Source: an uncultured Pirellulaceae bacterium (lineage in GTDB: Bacteria > Planctomycetota > Planctomycetia > Pirellulales > Pirellulaceae). From it: 32,815 bases of DNA. The stretch covers positions 1 to 32,815 of the forward strand of contig CALFWL010000086.1 in assembly GCA_937928215.1 (NCBI GenBank), in the 5' to 3' direction. Shown here piece by piece: positions 26,887-32,815 of the stretch; within the stretch, counting starts at the first letter, position 1; each line of letters opens with the position of its first letter. Below the pieces are notes generated by a model. That model saw only the letters and a list, made by a program, of their open reading frames with translations, ran no database searches and was not told the DNA's origin. Made by a program: the position numbers and the translations under genes.

Positions 26887-27825
26887 ATGATTCCCAACCC
26901 ATTGTTGCTGATCTACTGTTGCCTGATCGTGATCGCGTCGACCGTCGGAGGCTCGCTGCCTTCCCTGATCAAATTGACGCACCGACGGATTCAGATGATG
27001 CTGAGCCTTGTGTCGGGCGTCATGCTGGGGGTCGCGTTGCTGCACTTGTTGCCGCACGCGATTTATGTGCTGCGAAGTCCGGAGCAAGCGTTGATCACTT
27101 GCTTGCTGGGACTGCTGTTCATGTTTTTCATGGTGCGAATGTTTCACTTTCACCAGCATGACCTAGCCGTTGACACGGAACACGATCACGCTCAGAAGAC
27201 ACTTTGTGACGACGATCACGACCATCACCACGTCCATTGCGACAAACACGATGGCCAGCTGGATCTTACCTGGGCAGGACTTTGCTTTGGCTTGGCGGTA
27301 CACACCATCGGGGATGGGATCGCACTGGCGGCTGCCGTCGGCGGCAACGGTTCACTGTCACTTGCGGGGCTGGGTGTATTTCTTGCGATCGTATTACATA
27401 AGCCACTCGACGCGATGTCGATCACATCACTGATGGCTGCAAAAGGATGGGGAGTTTCGAAACAGATCACGGTCAGCTTGGTTTTCTCGCTGATGTGTCC
27501 CCTAGGAGCGATTTTGTTCACGTTGGGGATCGGGCAATTTGCCGAGTATCGTGACCTCGTCTTAGGGCTGGCGTTGGCTTTTTCGGCGGGAGTCTTCTTG
27601 TGTATCTCGCTCGGAGACTTGTTACCGGAGGTCCATTTTCATTCGCACGATCGGCTGAAGCTTTCGGGCATGTTGCTGGTGGGTGTTTTGCTGGCACTGT
27701 TGTTGGAGATGTTGCCCGGTCATCAGCATCCGTCTTTGATCATGCCCGCAGGCAACGGAGCGACGATCCAGCGAGATGCGGTTGATGCAACCGATGTGGC
27801 GGAAACGGTTGAGCCGAACCAGTGA
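26887..27825 (+). CDS. ZIP family divalent metal transporter
   Basis: 312 residues from ATG 26887 (MIPNPLLLIYC), which places the first helix at the N-terminus; TTG 26773 and GTG 26788 are earlier in-frame alternatives. About eight hydrophobic helices are visible. The metal-binding helices match ZIP: HTIGDGIALAAAV for helix 4 and VLHKPLDAMSI for helix 5. Between helices 3 and 4 lies a His/Asp-rich loop (DDDHDHHHVHCDKHD), which in ZIP proteins faces the cytoplasm and binds zinc. A second cluster (HFHQHD) precedes it and a third (HFHSHD) precedes the last helix. The protein should import zinc or a similar metal across the cytoplasmic membrane. The gene ends 10 bp from the convergent YpsA-like gene. 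Confidence 0.92.
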   Translation: MIPNPLLLIYCCLIVIASTVGGSLPSLIKLTHRRIQMMLSLVSGVMLGVALLHLLPHAIYVLRSPEQALITCLLGLLFMFFMVRMFHFHQHDLAVDTEHDHAQKTLCDDDHDHHHVHCDKHDGQLDLTWAGLCFGLAVHTIGDGIALAAAVGGNGSLSLAGLGVFLAIVLHKPLDAMSITSLMAAKGWGVSKQITVSLVFSLMCPLGAILFTLGIGQFAEYRDLVLGLALAFSAGVFLCISLGDLLPEVHFHSHDRLKLSGMLLVGVLLALLLEMLPGHQHPSLIMPAGNGATIQRDAVDATDVAETVEPNQ

Positions 27826-27833
27826 TCGCTGAC

Positions 27834-27848
27834 CTTCAGCCGCTGAAG
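27834..27848. terminator. Hairpin between convergent genes
   Basis: A perfect CTTCAG-CCG-CTGAAG hairpin sits where the ZIP and YpsA-like genes converge and contains the stop codon of the latter. It could slow transcription from both sides, but neither side has a T-tract. Confidence 0.35.
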
Positions 27849-28327
27849 TCGCAGAAAACGGCCCTCAGGAAATCCATCGTCTGCTGATGGATGCCCGGAT
27901 TGGATGATTCGCGTGGCCCGGCGATGTTCAACACGCGGACGTTGTGTTTGGCCAGCCATTGAGAGATGCTGGATTTTGCAATCTCCATTTGCTGGTCCGA
28001 GTCGGCTTGCTGCAAATCGATCCGCATTTGAGGCCGCTGATGTTTGGACGCCAGATGTTGAGTCAACCGAGTCCCGCCAGTGATTTTTTCACGAAACAGG
28101 ATCAGCGTTGCGTCGGAATCGATCACGTTTTGCTCGGTGCGAACAGCATAGTCTCGCGCGTCAGACTCCCGAAGCTGATACTTGCGGGAAATTCTGCCGT
28201 CTTCGGCCCGTCTTCCTTTCGGACACCAGCCGCCGTGCGGGATTTGCAGCGTCAAGGCAACATCAAGGGCAGCTCGATCGACTCCCGTCTGTCCGCCAGA
28301 AACGATTTTGAAGTGCTTCTTGGTCAT
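27836..28327 (-). CDS. YpsA/molybdenum-carrier-like Rossmann protein
   Basis: 163 residues from ATG 28327 (MTKKHFKIVSGGQTGVD); the ATG nine codons upstream is less likely. The start FKIVSGGQTGVDRAALDVAL, the segment GGWCPKGRRAEDG and DATLILFREKITGGT are the hallmarks of the putative molybdenum carrier family, which belongs to the SLOG/LOG-like Rossmann superfamily. Members are cytoplasmic and expected to bind a nucleotide or the molybdenum cofactor; the physiological role is poorly defined. The protein ends in NIAGPRESSNPGIHQ, a further conserved-looking glycine motif. No molybdoenzyme gene is in the window, so context does not support a cofactor role over a nucleotide-binding one. It lies 139 bp after the LysM gene on the same strand. 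Confidence 0.88.
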   Translation of the reverse strand: MTKKHFKIVSGGQTGVDRAALDVALTLQIPHGGWCPKGRRAEDGRISRKYQLRESDARDYAVRTEQNVIDSDATLILFREKITGGTRLTQHLASKHQRPQMRIDLQQADSDQQMEIAKSSISQWLAKHNVRVLNIAGPRESSNPGIHQQTMDFLRAVFCDFSG

Positions 28328-28466
28328 GCTGAAAAACGGTTGACTCGGTCGCAAGTAAAGTACGCGATTCGCTTGAAATTTTCTCGCTTGAAAGTTGTTA
28401 AATGATCAGTATCCGCCCAGTCAGCCTGCAGGAAACATCGTCGGCGGCTCGGATGGTGCGTTCAAG

Positions 28467-30050
28467 TCAATCAGGCAAGACCAATTGGATGCCTGAATCC
28501 AGCGGAGCCAAATGGTTGATCTCGGCTGGCAATCGCTGGTCGTTTTTCGAGATAATTTCGACGTATCGTGATGCCTGACCCAACGCTTTCGCTGCGATCT
28601 CGAAAAGTGTATCACCTTGCTTGGTAATGTACAAGCGTTCACTTATCTGCGATTCGTAGTCCGCCATCGTCTGCCGAGGAATCGTACGATCGATGGGTTC
28701 GTCTTTGGGGCACAGGTTTGGCCAACGCCGTCGCAAGACTGCCAGATCCGGGAGATCAATTTTTGTGTTGGCAGGCAAGTGGTCAAAGTCATTGACGGCA
28801 CCACGATTCCACTCGAATAGTGCGTGAAAGTATCGTCCATCGCCGTAATGAGACGACGCGAGAGACCAGAAGCTATCGCCTTCTTTCGTGAGGTGCAGAT
28901 TCTGATGCAGGTCGGGAGGTGTGGTCGTTGGAGCCACGCTTTTCGGTACAGGCTTTGTGGCGGACAGCGTGTCGCCAGAAGTGAACAAGGATTTCGGTTC
29001 ATCCGATGGCATCGCAGTCGCTGTCCGAGCGATATCTTGCTGGGGAACGGAGGCGATTTGTTTCGCGATCGGCCGGGATGGGTTCGGCATTGTCTTGAAT
29101 GCGTTTTGCGTTTCCTTTTTCTTCGTAAAAGGTCGCAACGACGGCACTGGCGACATCATTCGCGGGCGAACTACTGACGGTCGGTCGCTGACAGATGGGG
29201 TAACTGAATTGAGGTTGGCCGCGTCGACGTTGGTTTTCTTAATTGACAGGGTTTCACTGATCGACAAGGGTTTGGGCTTTGGTTTCGATCTCGCTTCAAA
29301 GATGGACGTTTCAGGTTCGGAAGAACCAGGAGAGCCAGATTTGCGCGAAAGTTTCCGCAACGGTGTACCTTGAGCCGCAGCGTCACCGGCGACATTTTTC
29401 TGTTGACCGATCGTGCTGTCGGGCTTCGGTACATGCGTATTTTTGGAAAGCGGTGACGATTGTGGTTCGATTGGCCGGACCAAGCTTGGTGGCCTCACGA
29501 TGCTCTTTGGCGACTTGCTGCGACTGCCAAAAATGTTGTTCGAGTTCGAACGTTCAACTTTACGAATCTTTGATGCATCCAATTTGTCGCCGGGTTTCAA
29601 GCCCAGTCGGCTCAACGCTTCTTCCCGTGTCGAAATGCCAGCCGTCGAGCCGCGTGTTCCTTCTGACGGTTCTGGTTGCTGAAAGTCCACCGGTGAGACT
29701 CGCCGATCGGTACGAACTGGATCGGGTGTCGTCGTTATCTGGGAGGGCGCTCGATTATTCCTCGCGTTTGTTGTAGCGTGTAGCTGTGGTGGATGGTGCG
29801 TAGCGGCAATCGTTGATGGGCTGGTGGCGGATGAAAATTCCGAAGTCGGATCTTCAGGAGGGCCGTTAGGCCAGACCGCTGTGGCAACTGGAGCCATTCG
29901 CACATGTTCGGGAAGCGTTCTGCCCTGCCCTGTGACTCGGTAGTACGCGACGTACACGAACACGCCCAGCAGCACCGCGACCAGTAACAGCCCGACCTGG
30001 GCGTCACGAATCACCGATGAATTCGAATTGGGAGCAAACGGGTCTCTCAT
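28467..30050 (-). CDS. Membrane-anchored protein with two C-terminal LysM domains
   Basis: 527 residues from ATG 30050; ATG 30062 adds four residues. A short N-terminus (MRDPFAPNSNSSVIRD) precedes one membrane helix (QVGLLLVAVLLGVFVYVAYY, about 18-37). Residues 50-400 are low in complexity, rich in Pro, Ser, Thr and Lys, and probably extended. Two LysM-type segments end the protein: LHLTKEGDSFWSLASSHYGD (about 400-460) and LYITKQGDTLFEIAAKALG (about 472-527). LysM binds GlcNAc-containing polymers such as peptidoglycan, so the protein probably spans from the membrane to the cell wall. The gene follows rsmH by about 130 bp, the place held by ftsL in many division clusters, which hints at a cell-wall or division role. 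It has no FtsL-like coiled coil that I can see. Confidence 0.88.
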   Translation of the reverse strand: MRDPFAPNSNSSVIRDAQVGLLLVAVLLGVFVYVAYYRVTGQGRTLPEHVRMAPVATAVWPNGPPEDPTSEFSSATSPSTIAATHHPPQLHATTNARNNRAPSQITTTPDPVRTDRRVSPVDFQQPEPSEGTRGSTAGISTREEALSRLGLKPGDKLDASKIRKVERSNSNNIFGSRSKSPKSIVRPPSLVRPIEPQSSPLSKNTHVPKPDSTIGQQKNVAGDAAAQGTPLRKLSRKSGSPGSSEPETSIFEARSKPKPKPLSISETLSIKKTNVDAANLNSVTPSVSDRPSVVRPRMMSPVPSLRPFTKKKETQNAFKTMPNPSRPIAKQIASVPQQDIARTATAMPSDEPKSLFTSGDTLSATKPVPKSVAPTTTPPDLHQNLHLTKEGDSFWSLASSHYGDGRYFHALFEWNRGAVNDFDHLPANTKIDLPDLAVLRRRWPNLCPKDEPIDRTIPRQTMADYESQISERLYITKQGDTLFEIAAKALGQASRYVEIISKNDQRLPAEINHLAPLDSGIQLVLPD

Positions 30051-30182
30051 GGATCTACGCATCCGTGCGATTGAGTATCCAACGTGTCTGGTCGAACAGC
30101 AGATGGTCGGACAACAACGGCCCCATCTTGCCAGACGGACGACTCGACTTATACAGCAATGAACGAAGCCCAAAAACCCGAA

Positions 30183-31070
30183 TCAAGCGATCCGTTCAGC
30201 CACTCGCAGCTTCGCACTGCGGCTGCGAGGATTGCTTTCCAATTCCTCGGGTGAAGCGGTGATCGGCTTCCTAGTCAGGATTTTCAATTCGAAGCCCGCG
30301 TTCATGGCCGGTTGAGCAAACGACTGTTTGACGATTCGATCTTCCAATGAGTGAAAGCTGATCACGGAAATCCTGCCGCCAATTGCTAGCACTTTGGGTA
30401 GTCGCTCCATCGCAACGCTTAGCCATTTCAGTTCCTCATTGACGGCAATTCGTAAGGCCTGAAAAGTTCGCGTCGCGGGATCGATCGAGTGGTTTTTCGA
30501 ACGAGGAACGCAACGTCGAACCAGCTGCGCCAGCTCCAACGAGGTGCGAATGGGCGAGTCATGTCGAGCCGCCACGATTTTTCGAGCAATGCGGCGGCTG
30601 AATCGTTCTTCGCCGAACTGGTAAATCAGATTTGCTAGATGTTTCTCGCTGAGCCGGTTCACCAGCTTCCAAGCGGCCTCGCCCGACAAGGGATCGAAAC
30701 GCAGATCCAGCGGCCCGTCGCTTTGATAGCTGAAACCTCGATCACGGTCTTCCAATTGGTCGCTTGAAAGCCCCAAGTCCAGCAGCAGCGAATCCACTTG
30801 CTCGATACCCAACGCGTGCAGTTGCTCGGGAATGTCGGCGTAATTGGCGTGGATCAGTGTCAGGCGGGGATCGTCGATTGCCTCAGCGGCAGCTTCAACA
30901 GGACCGGGATCACGGTCAAACGCAATCACTTTGCCAGTTTCGCCCACTTTATCCAGCAGCCGGATCGTGTGTCCGGCTCCGCCCAGCGTACCGTCGATCA
31001 CCACGTGCCCCGGTTGAGGCTGCATGCTGTCGACGACTTCGTCCGGCAGGACGGGAATATGAACGGTCAA
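30183..31070 (-). CDS. rsmH: 16S rRNA C1402 N4-methyltransferase RsmH (MraW)
   Basis: 295 residues if translation begins at TTG 31070, giving MTVHIPVLPDEVV, the usual family N-terminus. A TTG at 31151 is possible but adds 27 unconserved residues; no ATG is available before residue 15 of the core. A GGA about 9 nt upstream of TTG 31070 may serve as a weak ribosome site. SAM-binding motifs are DGTLGGAGHT and IAFDRDP; LLDLGLSSDQLED, FQALRIAVNEEL and ISFHSLEDRIVK are signature RsmH segments. The enzyme methylates N4 of C1402 in the 16S decoding centre. The gene often heads the division and cell-wall cluster, but mraZ is absent here and the next gene is a LysM protein. Confidence 0.96.
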   Translation of the reverse strand: MTVHIPVLPDEVVDSMQPQPGHVVIDGTLGGAGHTIRLLDKVGETGKVIAFDRDPGPVEAAAEAIDDPRLTLIHANYADIPEQLHALGIEQVDSLLLDLGLSSDQLEDRDRGFSYQSDGPLDLRFDPLSGEAAWKLVNRLSEKHLANLIYQFGEERFSRRIARKIVAARHDSPIRTSLELAQLVRRCVPRSKNHSIDPATRTFQALRIAVNEELKWLSVAMERLPKVLAIGGRISVISFHSLEDRIVKQSFAQPAMNAGFELKILTRKPITASPEELESNPRSRSAKLRVAERIA

Positions 31071-31768
31071 GAGAATGGTCCGGAGCGGCAAACGAATCAG
31101 GGGCGACGAAACTACGATTTTGTCAACATTTGGCTCAAAAGCAACTCGCAAAACATCCTGTCTCGCGAGAAGCGGTGAGAGCCTATCGACGAAACGCCTT
31201 GAGGCTCTCGTTCACCAACTCCGTAGCATCTTGCATGGAATTACCGGCAAACAAATGTCATCCTGTGACCAGATATGACGTTACATCTGCCAATCGAGGG
31301 TGAACACAGAGGACGTATCGCTTGATTCTGCTGCTGAGCACAAACCATAAACGATTGTGTTGTCCCGTCAATTCACGATTCCTTAAATTCACAAAAGGCC
31401 GATTGCAGCCCGGTTTTTACGAGCTTTTAGCATTGCTTGCACCCTTCCAGAAAGCACTGGCAGTTCGGCGGTTGGTCCTCGTAGGTTCAGGTTTTCGACT
31501 CCACCGGCCGATTTCGTTTGGGTCTACTGCCAATGGGGAAAACATCGTAAAACTCTGTCAAACGCCTAGTGAACGATCGAATGAAAATCGACTTGGCACT
31601 CGCGAAATAGTAACTGCCAGATTTGATCTCGTTTCGTTCGTGTAAAATCGGCGTTGAATCAGGTTTATCCGGCAACTGATTGATTTGCGAGTGCTTCGTG
31701 TTGCCGTTCACCGCAAGAAAAGCCCAACTAAAATCGCTTCCGCCACTCCCAACCTTCCCCACCGTTTC
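31071..31768. other. 698-bp divergent intergenic region between rsmH and queA
   Basis: This is the longest stretch without a gene. It holds a 10-bp palindrome and an 8-bp inverted repeat near rsmH, listed separately. A plus-strand frame at 31322-31645 has no recognisable protein pattern. A tRNA-like T-arm sequence near 31483 has no acceptor partner. I see no mobile element. Confidence 0.5.
31161..31209. promoter_or_regulatory. Palindrome and inverted repeat upstream of rsmH
   Basis: TCTCGCGAGA (31161-31170) is a perfect palindrome. Just beyond it, GAGAGCCT (31177-31184) pairs with AGGCTCTC (31202-31209) across a 17-nt loop. Their position 5' of rsmH would suit an operator or leader structure. 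No regulator is identified. Confidence 0.4.
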
Positions 31769-32815
31769 ATGTCGAACGCTTCCACCGAACCCGACCCGGC
31801 CCTGCTTCAGACCGATCACTACGATTTTGACTTGCCCAAATCCTTGATCGCTCAGCATCCGCTGCCGCAGCGTCAGGACGCTCGATTGATGACGATTGAT
31901 CGAGCCACCAGCAGCATCGATCACGCTCATGTTCGGGACTTGCCAGAGATTCTGCGTCCGGGTGATTGCTTGGTTCTGAACAACACGAAAGTGATTCCGG
32001 CGAAGCTGGTCGGATATCGCAGTTCGACGCGGGGGCGGTGGCAAGGCTTGTTTCTGGAAGCCGATCCAGGCGGCGTTTGGAAAGTGTTGTGCAAGACCCG
32101 CGGGAAGGCTCAGCCCGGCGAAACGATCACCATGCAGGATCGACACGGGGTCGAGCGATTTGAGCTGACTTTGGTTGGTCGCCTAGACGACGGAGCGTGG
32201 ATGGTGCGGCCCGACGCGGAAGGGACGACCGAAGAACTGCTCGAACAAATCGGTCGTGTTCCCCTGCCCCACTACATTCGAGGCGGCCAGATGACCGACG
32301 CCGATCTCGCTGATTACCAAACCGTATTTGCCAAACATGCGGGAGCCGTCGCGGCTCCCACCGCTGGCCTGCACCTGACCAGCAATTTGATTCGGGACTT
32401 GATCGACACCGGGGTCAAAATTGCTCAGGTGACACTTCACGTCGGCATCGGAACGTTCCGGCCTGTCTCCGCCGACGCGTTGGACGAACATCAAATGCAT
32501 CACGAGTGGGGATCGCTTGAGCAAAAAGGGGCGGACATCATCAATGAGACTCGGGCCACAGGCGGGCGAGTGATCGCGATTGGAACGACCAGCGTCCGAG
32601 TTTTAGAAACCGCCGCATTGGACAACCAGCCCGGCGAGCCATTGCGTGCGTGGTCGGGCAACACCAATTTGTTCATCAAGCCACCATGGACCTTCAAAGC
32701 GATCGATGGCCTGCTGACCAACTTCCATCTTCCTCGCAGCACGTTGCTGGTGATGATCCGCACACTGGGCGGCGATCAGTTGATGACCGACGCGTACGCG
32801 CAAGCCATCGAAGAA
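31769..32815 (+). CDS. queA: tRNA preQ1(34) S-adenosylmethionine ribosyltransferase-isomerase QueA, 3' partial
   Basis: 349 residues from ATG 31769 to the window edge, with no stop reached; the family is about 340-370 residues, so little is missing. QueA transfers and isomerises the ribosyl group of S-adenosylmethionine onto preQ1 in tRNA, giving epoxyqueuosine. The start YDFDLPKSLIAQHPLPQR is the typical N-terminal pattern, after an unconserved Asp/Pro-rich leader of about 17 residues. LVLNNTKVIPAKL, GAVAAPTAGLHLT, HVGIGTFRPV, AIGTTSVRVLE and TNFHLPRSTLLVM are all family signatures. It is divergent from rsmH. No queuosine riboswitch or other queuosine gene is visible in the window. Confidence 0.97.
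   Translation, partial: MSNASTEPDPALLQTDHYDFDLPKSLIAQHPLPQRQDARLMTIDRATSSIDHAHVRDLPEILRPGDCLVLNNTKVIPAKLVGYRSSTRGRWQGLFLEADPGGVWKVLCKTRGKAQPGETITMQDRHGVERFELTLVGRLDDGAWMVRPDAEGTTEELLEQIGRVPLPHYIRGGQMTDADLADYQTVFAKHAGAVAAPTAGLHLTSNLIRDLIDTGVKIAQVTLHVGIGTFRPVSADALDEHQMHHEWGSLEQKGADIINETRATGGRVIAIGTTSVRVLETAALDNQPGEPLRAWSGNTNLFIKPPWTFKAIDGLLTNFHLPRSTLLVMIRTLGGDQLMTDAYAQAIEE

Noticed and set aside
31481-31510. A T-arm-like sequence (GGTTC...CGACTCC) suggesting a tRNA or tmRNA 3' end
   Set aside because: No matching acceptor stem, anticodon arm or tag-peptide frame was found upstream.
31322-31645. A 107-residue plus-strand frame in the rsmH-queA gap
   Set aside because: It has no known motif, ribosome site or plausible start, so it was not called a gene.

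Overview
The window most likely comes from a planctomycete of the Pirellulaceae type (Rhodopirellula and relatives). The evidence is moderate GC content, few Shine-Dalgarno sequences with several probable TTG starts, a large PilM-type protein followed by two unusual membrane proteins, and a GH38-like protein of a kind I associate with planctomycetes. This placement is inference from gene content; no rRNA is present.

Layout. (1) 1-10820, plus strand: the end of a hybrid NRPS/PKS locus. A protein truncated at the window edge carries an adenylation-domain tail, PCP, KS, AT, ACP and a class III aminotransferase. It is followed by a C-A-PCP NRPS whose binding pocket reads as glycine, then by two overlapping alpha/beta-hydrolase genes, one of which lacks the nucleophilic serine. 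Together they would make a beta-amino-acyl-glycine. No thioesterase or reductase domain is visible. (2) 10997-13898, plus strand: a ROK sugar kinase and the translation factor LepA. (3) 20285-13943, minus strand: three membrane-protein genes. The first looks like a natural PilM-PilN fusion. The other two are single-pass proteins that share a Met-Asp repeat. (4) 20879-24423, plus strand: a large GH38-like protein and cytidylate kinase. (5) 25192-24662, minus strand: a lipoprotein. (6) 25494-27825, plus strand: a secreted alpha/beta hydrolase and a ZIP metal transporter. (7) 31070-27836, minus strand: RsmH, a LysM membrane protein in the position FtsL often takes, and a YpsA/molybdenum-carrier-like protein. 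(8) 31769 to the end, plus strand: QueA, cut by the window edge.

Most genes in 10997-32815 are housekeeping or lineage-specific. The two most interesting parts are the beta-amino-acid assembly line with its paired hydrolases, and the PilM-PilN fusion operon with Met-Asp repeats. I found no tRNA, rRNA, CRISPR array, insertion sequence or integrase.
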